A DNA stretch of 64,000 bases from Capsicum annuum (lineage: Eukaryota > Streptophyta > Magnoliopsida > Solanales > Solanaceae), in the NCBI RefSeq assembly GCF_002878395.1, contig NC_061116.1, positions 123,123,853 through 123,187,852 on the forward strand, in the 5' to 3' direction. The position numbers and the translations under genes are program-made. How positions within the stretch are numbered: the first letter of the stretch is position 1; every line of letters starts with the position of its first letter. The notes beneath the pieces are model-generated. The model saw only the letters and a list, made by a program, of their open reading frames with translations, did no database searches and was not told where the DNA came from. Positions 23,082 to 35,455 of the stretch are shown one piece after another.

Positions 23082-24766
23082 AATATGAGTATCTTGGTTT
23101 TTTTGTAACGCATTGATTCAAGGTCTTGGGGTTTCTTGTAACCTCAAAGTCTATCTATTTATTTTGAAATTCTGACCATAATAAAAATTTTGATTTTACA
23201 CTTTCACTTTGAAAACCTCTTTTGAGATTTTTTTTGACCCTGACTCATAAATAAAATAATATGAGTATCGTTGGCTTTTTATAATGCATAGATTCTATAT
23301 TTGTATATTTTAGTTGATTTTGAGGCTTTTTAAGAAGGGAAAAACATCGTGTGAAAGGTTTTGACTTGGATTTCAGTGTCACAAGGTAGGTTATGACTTA
23401 ACTTTCTTCAAATTGAGCTGGGTAGTCAATATTTATATAAAAACATGCTATAGGTATGGTTAATAATTATGGGTATAATGTTATTACTATTGTGTATCCA
23501 TGCGGGGTCTTATGTTATTATTATTGATAATCTGAGATGATAATTGTTACCTGTGGCCCGTGTGGGGGTCTTATTTGATATTGTTGGCCTTGTATATGCA
23601 TTTTATTACTTCTTTCAATATATAAATGTCTAAGTTGTAGTTATTGTGATATTAAATATGTCTTACTTACATATTTCACTCTAAGGGTACATAACTATAT
23701 TGAGTCATGGATGGTTGGCATACCGAGTGAATTTTTAATTCACGTGTGTCTATATTGAATAATTTGAGATCTTCATACTGGTTTGGTTATGAGCATTACA
23801 TCCTCATATCATGCATACATTCATGAGACATTGGTACCATGGTGGGAACACTGATTTTTGACAAAAATGAGACACTTTTACAAAAGCCTTTGTCCTAGCC
23901 CACGAATCAGGGAGAAAGTATGGATATTGAGATAAGGATTAAATATTGAGATAGTATATGGGTTTCGAACCCCCTATGGGTCATACCTAGAATCATTGAT
24001 TCTCGATAGATTATATTGAGTTTATGCGATCACCTCAATCATATCACATTATTATCATTATCTTCCACATTGTGTTTTATTCATTTATGCATATTCAGTG
24101 TTGTATTTCTTTATTTTATTTGATGTATTCCTTCTTTTTCTCTCTTACGTATCTTTTTACTAATATATAGTACTGTTAGCAGAGATAGTGTGAGCTACCA
24201 TTTGGGATATTTTCTACTTGCAACTGATGTACTCATACTTTGTATTTATATACCTTATTTTCTACTTTGATCAGTTGGCCTATGATACCTACTGAGTACA
24301 AGTGGACCATGCTTATCCCTATTGTTCCTTTTTGGTGAAGATCTAGGAATGAGTGTGTCGCGTGGTAGATGAGTTTGGGTTGTGATTTGATAAATTTGAG
24401 GTAGTGGTCACTTTATGTTTTCAGAGTGGACCCCCAACCTCATCCGATCTAAGTTATGTCTTGTTTTGCATTTAGAGAAAGAGTGTGGTTTCTTTTTGGA
24501 TTATTAGTTGTACTTTCAGACTTTGAATTGTATGTAGATTGTTTTTACACTGTGACACCAAATTTGCGATGGTTTACAGTTTCTATTATTTTCAAACTTA
24601 CACTATCATTGTTCATGAATGGTTGAACTTTGTTCTTGAATTCTTCCCTTTGGATTTGTGATGTGATTTTCTTTTACATATTAGTTTAGGTGATCGGTTT
24701 CTTATCAAAGCTTAGCCATGATAAGTGTCATCATGTTTGAGTTTCTAAATCGTAACACCTGTTTTA
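23082..24766 (+). mobile_element. Second partial copy of the outer LTR, with its 3' end
   Basis: From about 23160 onward this stretch repeats 11455-12940 in the same orientation (TTTGACCCTGACTCATAAAT, GGGTAGTCAATATTTATATA, GTGTGGGGGTCTTATTTGAT). It then adds about 130 bases ending TCTAAATCGTAACA, a plausible LTR end. Copy B homology resumes at CCTGTTTTAATG. There is no internal region, which fits recombination between LTRs. Confidence 0.65.
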
Positions 24767-24789
24767 ATGATTATTTGTTTTGGCAATTT

Positions 24790-24840
24790 TAGGAAGACAA
24801 CAAAGCCTGCAATGATAGCTTGAACTATGTTAAGTACACA
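24790..24840 (+). CDS. Copy B: candidate exon 2 of the tiny gene
   Basis: After a plant-like acceptor GGCAATTTTAG the frame reads EDNKACNDSLNYVKYT then TGA, in phase with exon 1. Copy A keeps the same frame and stop position with changed residues. AATAAA follows within about 40 bases. No transcript evidence is available from sequence alone, and chance cannot be excluded. Confidence 0.2.
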
Positions 24841-25989
24841 TGATTCACCTAAATATAAATAAGATATTTATTCATAATAAATATATGGTGTGTTTCTTTC
24901 TTTTCTAACAAAAGTGAAGACAAATAAGTACTTAAAACAAATAATGATGTCATTGAAAAGATAAGTTCATCACTATCAAATTTTAATTTCTTACTAATTG
25001 ATTGTCATCAGTTAATTTTTGAATATATTTAAAATAACTATTGACATTGGCTTCGCATGTGCTAAACCATATATATTTTTTTCTTTTTATTTTTAAAGTT
25101 TCTTACAATATGCCTCTCCCCTTTTTGGGTTTAATTTGGGGTTTTATTCATAATAATCAAAATGTTGTCCATACAGAATGGGCCTACCCATCCCAACAAA
25201 ATAAAAGGACAGATCCAAAAGTAAAAAAATTGAACATATATCAGTAGGGTTTCCAAAAAGGTATAACTTCAGCTCCTTGTTTACTGTTGCTCCACCTACT
25301 CTTCCATGGCTACCCTTGAAAATCATCAGTTCGTGCTTCTTCTTTTATGGGTGATAAACACCGTGACGTAGATAGAGATTAGTATCTTCTCTTCAATTTT
25401 ACAAGAGTAAGAGACTCTTTCTATTTTTGTACCTTGAACCATCTCTTTCTTCAACTTCTTGTCTTGATAGTTGATATTTGTTTGCAGCTGTGTTCTCTAG
25501 TGTAAGGGTCCTTTCTCTTCTTTTTAGTTCTAAACAAAGTGGTTTGGTCAGTTGAGATTTGGTACTTAGTCCAGGTAAAACACCTTTCCTAAAGTACTTC
25601 AGTTGACTGATTGAGCTCACTACTGAAACTAATTTTGTTGCTTGTCTATAGCTATGGAAGGGAGGGAGATTGTATCGAGCTCAAACCTACGTGTCGTTGG
25701 ACAAGACGAAAAACCTTAGCCACATAAATTGAAGATCTGACTTGAAGACCTCCCCATTTACTGAGAGTCCTTTTTGTTTGGCTGGTGTATGTAGGATAAC
25801 TTTATATTATAGCTGAATAGGTTGTAAATATAAACCCTTTCCCTTTAGCCTTTCTAGTCCATTTGGCTTGTTTCTACTGCTAATCTCAGACAACATCTTT
25901 GCTATTTATCACTGTTCAATATCTTTCTTCCTACACTTCGTAATTAATTGAAGGAAGTATATGTGAATTGTTCATGTTTCAAATCTATG

Positions 25990-28900
25990 TTGGCTAAGTA
26001 ATCTTCTAACTAATTGCCCTTCCTGTAAATGTGTTGAATCTGAACCTGCTTGCTTGATAATGTTTGCCATATTTGATTGGTTACATTTGCTAACCTCCAT
26101 AGAATTCCCCATTCCCTGTTTAACAACTTGTGCATCAAAAGTGAGTCAGTCTGAATAATAACTCTATCCTATATTAAAATCTTGCTGTGTATTGCTGCAT
26201 GTAGAATAGCCATTGCCTTAGCTTCCATACTATTTGGATCCTCTATTATAGCCCCTTCTGCATGTATCAAGTCTCCTTGTGAATCTCTTAAGCAAAATTC
26301 CCAAGAGCTTCTAGCTGGGTTACCCCTAGAGACCCCATTTGTGTTATACTTAACCCAACCATTCTGTGGTACCTTCCATAAAATTGGTATAACTTTAATC
26401 TTAGGTTTTATCTGCTTGAATTGATGTACAATACCTGGGCATTCAAAAGAAATTTCCATTGTAGGCTTTATCACTTTTATCAGCATTCTTAGTTGCCTTA
26501 TTACATTAAAAATCAGCCTTCGAATAGATACTCATTTTTCTTCATGCTTGAGAATATCATAATTCCCATAATATAATTGCAGGGACTGCTCTATAATAGG
26601 CTCTCTCCCTTACTTTAACTTGTGATTCCCATCTAGCATATATTATATTTCTGAGGCTCCTTCCTTGAATATTTATACCTGTATAAGAAGAGAAATAGGA
26701 CCAGGTCCTGTTAGCAACATAAGATCCCCTCAACACATGAGACATGGTCTCTTGTGAAGGGATTTAGCAGCACCAACACTTAGAAGGTCCTTATATTCCC
26801 CACCTTCTAATGGTATCATCCACTGCTATTTTCCCTCTTCTCATCCTTCACATAAAAAATACAATCTTAAAAAGTAAACCTTTTATCCATAACTACTTGA
26901 AAACATCATTGTGTTTCTTTCTGAATCTAGTATAGTGCCAAGCTGATTTAACTATAAAATTCCCTTTAGCTTCAATACTCAAATTGCTTTGTCCCTTTGC
27001 TGAAATTGTTAGGGTGGCATTACCTTCCGTATTATATGATTTACAATATCTTCTGGGAATAGTTCTATTAGTAATATTTCATTCCATTATCCCTTTATCA
27101 CCAGATCTTTCACTTTCTGAACACTATTATCCTATTCTCTGCTATCTTGGATAATAGAATATAACTATCCAAGGCCTGTCCAATCATCAAACCATATATG
27201 TACATTCCCTTCTCTAAGCTTCCAATTAATAAGATGATCTATCAGATCTCTCACCTATAGCATCTTTTTGCACACTTGTGAACCTCCTCCTGGTTTCCAC
27301 ACAACTTTATTAGGATGAAGTTTTTTGCAATACTTGTTCATCATAAAACTACCCCAAATAGATTTCTTGGTTCTGAAGTTCTACCACAACTTACAAAATA
27401 GAGCATTAGACACATATTGCATCAATCTAAAACCCAAACCTCTCTCCTCTTCTGGTAAACACATTTTATTCCAAGATACCCAATGTCTTCCTTTACCCTC
27501 AATAGGTCTACTCTAGAAAAACATAGTTAGACTTTTTGAATAGTGTTTAAAACTTTTTTTGGATGATTTATAACTAATAAGCAATGCATGGGGATACTTA
27601 GCAGAACATGTTTAATTAAAATAGCTCTTCCCCCAAAGGATAAAAGTTTCCCCTTCCAAGTCGGAAGCTTATTACTAATCCTGTTCATAAGTGTTGATAA
27701 AAGACTTTCTTCTTCTTCATGTAAAAAATAGGACATCCCAAGTAATTGAAAGAAAAGTCTTATCTCATAATCCCAGTAGCTACTTCTGCCATAGCCACAT
27801 CACCACCTGATACACTCCCATACAAATATAAAGCACTTTTATCCCTATTGATCTTCTGCCCTGATACTGCTTCATACTTCTCTAATGTTGTTGTCACCAA
27901 TTGCAAAGTACCTGTTTCTACCTTACACAAAATGATCATATCATTTGAAAATGCAAGATGATTTATTCTTGGAATACCTCTTGGCATACCAAAGAGTTTG
28001 AACTCCTTCTTGAGCATTAGTTCTTTCAAACTTCTTGATAACACTTCAGCTGCTATAATAAATAAGGTTGGAGATAGTGGATCCCCCTGCATAAGACCCC
28101 TTGAGGATTTGAAAAATCCTTTAGGCTATCCGTTTAATAAAATGGAATACCAATTACTGGACAGAAGTCTGAAAATCATATCAATCACTTTCTCACAAAA
28201 ACTGATCCTCCTTAGCACCTTTGTGAGAAAAAGACATTCTACTCTATCATATGCTTTCATCATATCCAGCTTCATCACCATATTTGGTGGCTTACCTTTC
28301 TTTCTTATTTCAGAAATAATTTCCTGTACAACTAAAATGTTTTCAGCTATGCTTTTCCCATGTACAAAACTAGCCTGCTCTTCTGAAATAATATTAGGAA
28401 GAAGACTCATAATCCTTTCATGAATAATTCTTGAGGATTTTATTCACAAAATTACTCAGAGAAATAGGCCTCAAATCTGAAAAAGTATTAACTACCAATT
28501 TTTTTTGGAAATAACACCAAGTTAGTATGTGTAATGAATCTAGGTAACTCATATCCACAGAAAAAAGCTGTTACCATCTGATGAAGGTTATTTGCAATTA
28601 TATGCCAAGCATCCTGATAAAATGCCCCAGCCATACCATCTGGTCCACCAACACTATCTCTATTCAGCCTCATTACTTCCATTTTGACTTTCTCAATTGA
28701 TGGGACCCTTTTTAGTTCTATCTTCTGATCCGGTGAAATATTTCTTGGTAGAACATCTAGCACTGAGAAATCCTTCTCACTCTCCTATTTCTGAAACTAA
28801 TTTTGAAAACATCTAATTACAGTTTCAGCAATCTCCTTCTTGTCTTCAACTCAACATCCTTGATCATTTTGAATTCTTTGTATCCTTAGTCTAGCCCTTC

Positions 28901-29996
28901 TTCCCTTTACCACTGCATGGAAGAATCTAGTATTTCTTTCTCCATCCTTAAACCACTCAAAACTAGCCTTCTACCTCCAAAATTCCTCCTTTCTCCTCAA
29001 TTGCAAAGCTAATTCTGCTTGAGCCTTGAGCAAATTTGATCTATTCATTCCAGAAGAATCCTCCTCAAGCTGCTTTTCCCTCACTTTAACTACCTCCTCA
29101 AGAGTTGCAATCTCTTGGAATATTTCCAAATATTTGCTTACTCTACTGAGTTAATGCAACTTTCGTCTTCTTCAACTTTTGATGGAATATAATAAAAGGA
29201 TTTCCCACCATTTAAACCTTCCAATTTTGTCTGATCACTTCCATACACGATTCTTTCCTCAGGCAGAAGTTTAGAAATCTAAATGGTTTGATCAAATATT
29301 CCTTCTGTGTGTTACAACGTACCAGCATAGGTGCATGATCAGAACCACTTCTCACTAAATTTTCAACCTCTAAGATTGGAAAGAGTTCTTGCAGGTTGTC
29401 ATTTGACATCACTTTATCCAACCTTTTAAAAATACATTTTGGATCAATTCTCCGATTCCACTATGAAAATTTACTACCCTTAAAGGGAACCTCCTCCAAA
29501 TTGCACACACTAATACAATGATTAAAATTATTTGTTTCATCTACTATTACTGGTAACCCTTCTAACTTCTCTTTACCATTTCTGATTACATTTAAATCCC
29601 CACCCACCAACCAAGGGTGTTGCATAGAAATAGTCAGGTCCCCCAGATACTCCCACAAATGCAATCTTTCTACCTGATTACATTTAGCATAAATTAAAGT
29701 AACTATTACTACTACTCCAAAAATCTGATTCTCTAGTCTAAAAGTCAACTATTTCTCTTATCAGATACAACTGTGTTCTCCATGGTTGTATCCATAAATG
29801 CCTAAATCTTGCCTGATGTATTTATAACTTCATACTGCATCCCCAATCTTTTTCTATATTTCTCAATATTCTTCCTATCTTAAAATGGCTTCATTAATCC
29901 TATGAAAGCAAATTGATACTTCTTGTGCATGTTAATTAATCTTGTAAATGCCTTCTGAGTATTTACAAACCTAATATTCCAAATTAGTGCATTCAT
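25990..29996 (-). pseudogene. LINE ORF2: endonuclease, RT, RNase H; catalytic sites mutated
   Basis: ORF2 starts at 29996 with MNALIWNIRFVNTQ. The endonuclease shows GGDLNVI (29748-29461) and GSDHAP (29421-29212). The RT runs from 28763 (VGGPDGMAGAFYQDAW) through EEQASFVHGKSIAENIL, KLDMMKAYDRVE (motif A intact), QGDPLSPTLFIIAAEVLS and INHLAFSNDMII. There the YADD box is FSND (27940-27951), losing the first Asp. The C-terminal part has KLPTWKGKLLSFGGRAIL (27736-27527), a zf-RVT-like stretch (26745-26557) and RNase H with VKYNTNGVSRGNP, where the first catalytic Asp is Asn. Several frameshifts separate the pieces. Confidence 0.88.
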
Positions 29997-30029
29997 TTGG
30001 AAGTAATTTTGGAAAGTTGACTCCTTGTA

Positions 30030-31457
30030 TGTATTGAGTTGGCACCTGCACCTTGCACTGTACTCTTGTTCCTTTTACTTTGTTTGCTATACTTTGCCTT
30101 CAATAATTTGACCTGCTTTGGGGATAAGTTGGCTTCCACTGCTACTCCTTTTGTATTATCTATGATATCTTCTGCATCTAAGTCTACCTATTTCTTATTC
30201 ACAATATCACTTATATTTCCAGCTTCAATTGCTAATGGCACAATATCCTCTATAACTTCTTCTTGCTCTCAATTCTTGTATTGTTTAAATACTACCATCT
30301 CCTTTGAATTAGATTCTCTATCCTTTTTGTTTGAAGAAAGCATCTGATCTTTCTGTTTCTCAGTACTGTCTGCTTCTATTTCCTTTGTCACTTGATTCTT
30401 TAACTTTCTTTCATTGTTCTTTGGGTTCTCCCTTATGTCTGTTTCTTCTTCTGATATCTTGGCATCTGACTTTCCAAAGCTTTTTTTAACCCAGTCTTTT
30501 GTGCTTTCTTCTGCTTAGCTGATTGTAGTACTTTGCTGTTACTCAGTCATTTCCTATTGTAAAACTCCAAAGGTATTGGCAGTCTCCAGTTTGTCATTCA
30601 TTTCTGTTACCTCTCCTACTATATGGCCATACTTGTCCTTTTTGTATTTGCTTATCCTTTGCATCCATAGATGTTTATTATATTGTTTTTCACTGCAATA
30701 TTCTTTACTTGCTTTTCCTTGTTTCCTCCCTCTTTACTAATAACATTCTCATCTTTTTGCTTATTAATTTGTTCCAATAATTCTGGATAAATATTCCAGC
30801 ATGATGCTTCATTGTGTCCTTGTAGACAACACTCCTGACAGTACTTTGGTTTATAATCATATTGAATTTGAACCCACTTGGACTTTATGGTTCCATTTAT
30901 ATCATCTTCTTTATTTATTTTGACCCTTTGAGGTATTTTGGCTATCAAATCTACCACCACCTTCACTCTAGAACAACTTGGTCCTGTATGATTCTTTGTG
31001 GCTATATCTACCATTAGAGGCTTACCTACTGCTAATGCTATTGAGAAAATAGCCTCCTTCGCAAAGAAATTGGGTGGTAAATCTGGTAATGAAATCCATG
31101 CAACTCCCACAGTAGTTTCTATATTAGGTTCAAACTATGGATCTCATTTGAGGGTTCTCATCTGCCACACCATAACCAAAGCCTTGATGTAATATGCAGT
31201 AGATGACAACAACTGAACATAGTCCTCCATTTGATTCAATCTAATCAATATATGTCTAGTGTCAAGAACCCCTATTGTACAATCTCCCTTAATTCTACAT
31301 TGTGTAGGAATTACTTTTCTTAATTTAGTGATATCAGGTTTACCATACAAGAAACTTACCTATAATTACATATTGCAAGTTTTCCTGTAGTATCAGGCTT
31401 TTTACTTCAAATGCCTTCCATATAATACTTGGTTCCCCCTGAATTAGCACAATTGGT
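30030..31457 (-). pseudogene. LINE ORF1 (DUF4283 plus zinc knuckle), truncated at its start
   Basis: The minus strand opens with GEPSIIWKAFEVKSL, ENLQYVIIGKF and, after a one-base shift, YGKPDITKLRKVIPTQC, RIKGDCTIGVLDTRHILIRL. This is the DUF4283 domain of plant LINE ORF1. The frame 31110-30652 adds GVAWISLPDLPPNFF, VQIQYDYKPKYCQ and an intact CCHC knuckle, CQECCLQGHNEASC. The rest is a Lys/Glu/Ser-rich tail with stops. The protein would bind LINE RNA. The initiator Met is not in the element, so the 5' end is missing. Confidence 0.85.
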
Positions 31458-32334
31458 TCCCCTTTCACCTTCCGCCAACAAGAAAAATGAGATGTGGAAA
31501 GATTCTATTTTTGTTTTATATTTTCTTCATTTGAGGGATCTTACTAGAAGAACAAAGTCTTCATTATTACTTAATAATTTTCATATGCCTTAATAATATA
31601 TTTTAAATGTCTCAATTTCTGTTCTTCTATTTTCATTATTAAAAAGTAGAAGAAAGTCGCGCTTTGAACATCATCACTGAAATTGTTGAGGCCCTATATG
31701 AAGATGTCACTATTTCACTGGATAGATGCGGTATAGATTAGAGAGCATCTGCTGACCAAGAATTTTGAATTTTCGCTGTCTTTTTGCCATACTCTAATCG
31801 TGGAATCTCGATTATCATACCTATTACTAACAATTGTTTTCCTAATTATTTTTACTTTGTGTATGAAAATTGTATATCTTCTGCTTTTCTAAATTTTTGT
31901 TTAGCTGCCTTGTGTAGAGGTTCTCCATACTAATATATAGTTAGTTCATTATTTGTTTTTTTGTTTTGTTCTTTTTTATTTATTTTTCTTTCTTTTAATA
32001 TTATAAATAAAATTTTATTAATAGACACATGTCTTTTAGCTAATATATAGCGGATTAACGTTATACCATCATTTTACTTATTATCAATAGTAAAATAATT
32101 TAAAGTAAAATGAATATTTCTTTTGTTTTAAAATCAGACAAACAAGTTGAAACAAAAGGAGAATAATTTACAAATACCTGTGCAAACTAATATGAATATA
32201 ACTTTTCTTATTAAAACGTAAGTTTTACTAATGATTGTTTCATGTCTTTGAATTTATCTACTCTCCGGAATTAATTCTTAGATGATGAAAAGCTAGAGAA
32301 AATATAAAATTAATCATTAAATTGATTAACACTA

Positions 32335-33200
32335 CTAAAAAAAGGCCAAAAAGCGATGAACTATGCCGCCTTAAAAAGCGACACTGTCCGTCGCCTTTTT
32401 AGTTTAATTTTGATTTTTATTTATTTATTATTAAAATCGATCACCAACGTCTAAATATCTATTATTTTTTTCGCAGATTATTGTGCCAACTAATTAAAAA
32501 ATAATTTATAATTTTTATTAATGAATGTGATGGATAGCATCGTAATTTATTTAATAGTAGTAATAATTAATTTTTATTAAAAGCGATGGACAATGTCGCT
32601 ACAGTTTTTATTTTTTAAAATATTAATTCTAGAAAAGCGATGCTGTCCGTCGCAATTTGTAATTATTTTTAATTTTTCTTTATTTTTTACAAAAAGCAAC
32701 GGATAATGCCGCTTTTGTTAAAACTAAATAAAAATTAATTTTTTGAAAAGCAACGTTGTCCTTCGCTTTTGAAATTTAATTTTTATTTTATTTATTTTTA
32801 TTAAAATCGACTGACAATGTATCTATAATTTTTTATTTTTAAATTATTAATTATAGAAAAGAGACACTATCCGTTGAAATTTTTAATTATTGTTATTTTT
32901 TTGGTATTTTACAAAAAGCGACGGGTAGTGTAGCTTTTGTTAAAAATAAATAAAAATTAACTTTATGATAAAAAGCGACATTGTCCATCGGTTTTTAAAT
33001 TTAATTTTCATTTTTATTAAAATTGACGGACAATGTCGCTATAGTTTTTTATTTTTAAAATATTAATTATAGAAAAGTGACGTTATCCGTCGCAATTTTT
33101 AATTATTTTTTATTTTCATATTTTTTACAAAATCGCCAGAAAATGCCGCTTTTTTTAAAATAAATAAAACTTTATGAAAATGACACTGTCCGTCAATATT
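32335..33200. repeat. CACTA subterminal repeats, alternating orientation
   Basis: About 14 copies of a hairpin-like unit, GCGACGGACAATGTCGC and variants, sit 50-60 bases apart and flanked by A or T runs. The orientation largely alternates: forward form GCGATGGACAATGTCGC near 32582, reverse form GCGATGCTGTCCGTCGC near 32637, and so on to 33195. Arms GCGAC/GTCGC pair within each unit. In CACTA elements such repeats bind the TnpA-type protein. Confidence 0.85.
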
Positions 33201-33260
33201 TGATATTTTTAATTTACTATTAAATAAATAATTTTTATATTTGGAAAAGTTAAAAATATT

Positions 33261-33887
33261 CAACTATATATTGAATACATTAATATCCTACGATCGATTG
33301 ATAAAGATGATAATATACTATTGAAGTTATAATATAATAATATAAGCTAAATTAAATGATAATTTATCAGAGTATAGATGAAATACGTTGTATTACAAGG
33401 TAATATACATGTGTATGTGATGTATATAGTACATATTGTGAAGTTTATAGTCAATCAACTATATATATTGAATACATTGATATCATACGATCGATTGATT
33501 AAGGAAATAATATATTGTTGAAGTTATTATATAATAATGTAAGCTAAATTAAATGATAATTCATCAGAGTATAAATAAAATACATTGTATAACGAGGTAA
33601 TGTAATCGTGTATTTGATGTATATAGTACATATTACAAAGTTGACAGTCAATCAAATATATATCTATATATATATATATGTATGTATGTATGTATGTATA
33701 AATACGTATCTCTCGTATAGTGATGTACATAGTAGTTAAAAGCTAGCTAACTGAATCTATATATCCAAATATTTTGAATTATACGTTAACATCATATGAT
33801 CGAGGTAATAATACACTATTGAAGTTATAATAATGAAGCTAATTAACCGACAATTCATTATATTAATACGTTGTATTAACGTAATCA
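33261..33887. repeat. ~195-bp tandem repeat (2 full copies plus a partial)
   Basis: The unit starts CAACTATATATTGAATACAT and continues through TACGATCGATTGAT, TGAAGTTATAATATAATAA and GATGTATATAGTACATATT. Copies start at 33261 and 33456. A third starts at 33653, diverges into TATA/GTAT microsatellite, and is followed by a shorter related stretch at about 33768-33887. There is no coding capacity; the Tyr/Ile-rich minus-strand frame is compositional. Confidence 0.8.
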
Positions 33888-34329
33888 AAATCTCCAATTC
33901 AATCACTTTTAAACCCAATTTCTAATCCTAATTTGACCCATCTTCTCAATTTTAATGTCAATCGTACATCATATTGGATCAATGGTCAATATTAAAAATC
34001 AATTTTCACTATTTTTTTCTTGAAAATTAGGGGTGCGCATCGGTCAGCTCGGTTTGATTTTATATATTATCAGTTTGATTTATCGGTTATCCATTTTTAA
34101 ATATGTTAAAACCAATAATCAAATCAATAAGGTATTTTTTATCGATTTTTAGTCCTTAACGGTTTGATTTTTGATTTAACCAATAAGAAAATATGCATAA
34201 AATAGAAATACTAGTAACTAATTAAATTATTTTTGCAAATACGCACACTCAAAATTTTCAAATGCATTTTCTAACACTATTATTATTGTTAAAATAACAG
34301 TCAATTCCATTCAATTTTCCTTTGGTGTT
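33888..34329. other. AT-rich stretch with an unplaced repeat fragment
   Basis: GGGTGCGCATCGGTCAGCTC followed by GGTTTGATTTTATAT and further CGGTT/TCGGTTA words (about 34031-34180) resembles a repeat end seen widely in Solanaceae. I could not find its other terminus. The rest shows no gene. Confidence 0.35.
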
Positions 34330-34870
34330 TAATTTTTAGGTAATTTTATACCCAATTAGTGTGAATTACTGTCAAAATTGACCTTAATTTGGACATAAAT
34401 TAAATTCTAATTTTAACCTTTTTTAATCATGTTTTATCTCAGTCGTTGACCAAAATGATCCAACGGCTGAGATCCAAAGCACCCACTTTTTCCTTTTAAA
34501 TAAAACAAAACCCTAATCCCTCATTTCTGAAAAAATCAACCGCTGCTTCTCCACTCTCTCTCTCTACAATCCCTCTCTTCTCTACCTTTTCTCTAAAACA
34601 AAACCATTGCCGACCACTAGCTGCCTCACTAACCTCTATTGGCGCTCCACCTCCTCCGTTCATCCCCCTAATAGCAGCCGCCCAGTGCCACCACCGATGA
34701 AATAGCTGCAGCCACCGCTGTCTCTCTTTCTCAAATAGCTGCTGTCGCCACTCTTTCCATCACCAGTGAGCTCCTCTCCTACCACCAATTATTGCTCCAT
34801 CCTGATCCACAGCCGAGCCAGTTCTAGTCCAATGCCATTTCGGCAAGCACCAATTTTTACTTCTTTGTTT
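34330..34870 (+). repeat. LTR-like promoter and leader fragment
   Basis: TCTCAGTCGTTGACCAAAAT, GATCCAACGGCTGAGATC, AAACCCTAATCCC and a CT-rich leader occur in the same order as on the minus strand of 1830-1370. The two are related promoter/leader modules. This one sits inside the CACTA element without LTR ends, so it is a captured or residual LTR piece. Confidence 0.55.
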
Positions 34871-35455
34871 CTTTAGTATTTTAACATATTTTGTGATCTA
34901 AAATTGAAAAAATTTGAATGAAGTTTTTGATTTGATTTCTTATTATTTGGACTTATTAAAATATTTAGATTATTATGTATGAAAACCCCAAAAATTATGA
35001 ACTATGATCAACCCTAGACGTTACATCAATTGATATTGATTGTTAAATGCGTCTTTGTTTTGAATTTTTGCTTGACATAATGAGTTAGCACTGAAACATG
35101 TACAACTCTATTTATGATTTGTGATTAATTCCTACCTTTGATTCAAAGATGATTGGGTAATACAGTGACATTCAATCTTGAATACATCTTTTTGAGCATT
35201 CTTTTGGGATTGATACATATTGTGTTGAAAGTGACGATTTAAATTTTTCTCCTTATTTTATTAGCATTAAAAGTGTGTGACAGCTTAGCGGTGATCTATA
35301 CTTGGTAAAGTTTTTGGTATCGTCAGTGATTGACCTTAATATGTCTAATTGATTTTCTCTTTCTTTTACTTTGCTATTTATGGTGAACTTGACTTACTTA
35401 TTATGTGTGTCTGATTTTGTGAAATTTGATTTGAAATGGGATAACAATTACTTGT
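34871..35455. other. AT-rich spacer
   Basis: This lies between the leader fragment and the minisatellite. No ORF, recognised repeat or RNA gene was seen. Confidence 0.5.

Larger units (their letters stand above)
25125..31457 (-). mobile_element. Nearly complete L1-type LINE, minus strand
   Basis: The element is about 6.3 kb and runs ORF1, endonuclease, RT, RNase H, 3' UTR on the minus strand. TCCCCTTT occurs at both edges (25117-25124 and 31458-31465). Copy A near 6353 has one uninterrupted site (CTCTCCTTTCACC), giving an empty allele. On its 5' side it begins inside the DUF4283 domain of ORF1, so it is slightly 5'-truncated. The 3' UTR (25125 to about 25990) has no coding content. Many stops and shifts make it inactive. 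Confidence 0.88.
8488..32329. repeat. Copy B of the tandem duplication, split by nested insertions
   Basis: The surviving ancestral pieces are 8488-8542, 9969-10530, 24767-25124 and 31458-32329, collinear with copy A. All intervening DNA can be assigned to insertions: a 1.4 kb element, an LTR block with an inner Ty3, and a LINE. The right end is cut by the CACTA terminus at 32330. The copy A homology ends within about 10 bases of that terminus. Confidence 0.85.

Noticed and set aside
10526..24771. Target duplication for the outer LTR block
   Set aside because: Left flank TTTTC/TCTGT and right flank CCTGT do not match cleanly; I could not support a definite duplication.
33527..33730. Tyr/Ile-rich ORF on the minus strand
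   Set aside because: It is a by-product of TA/GTAT microsatellite and the 195-bp AT-rich tandem repeat.
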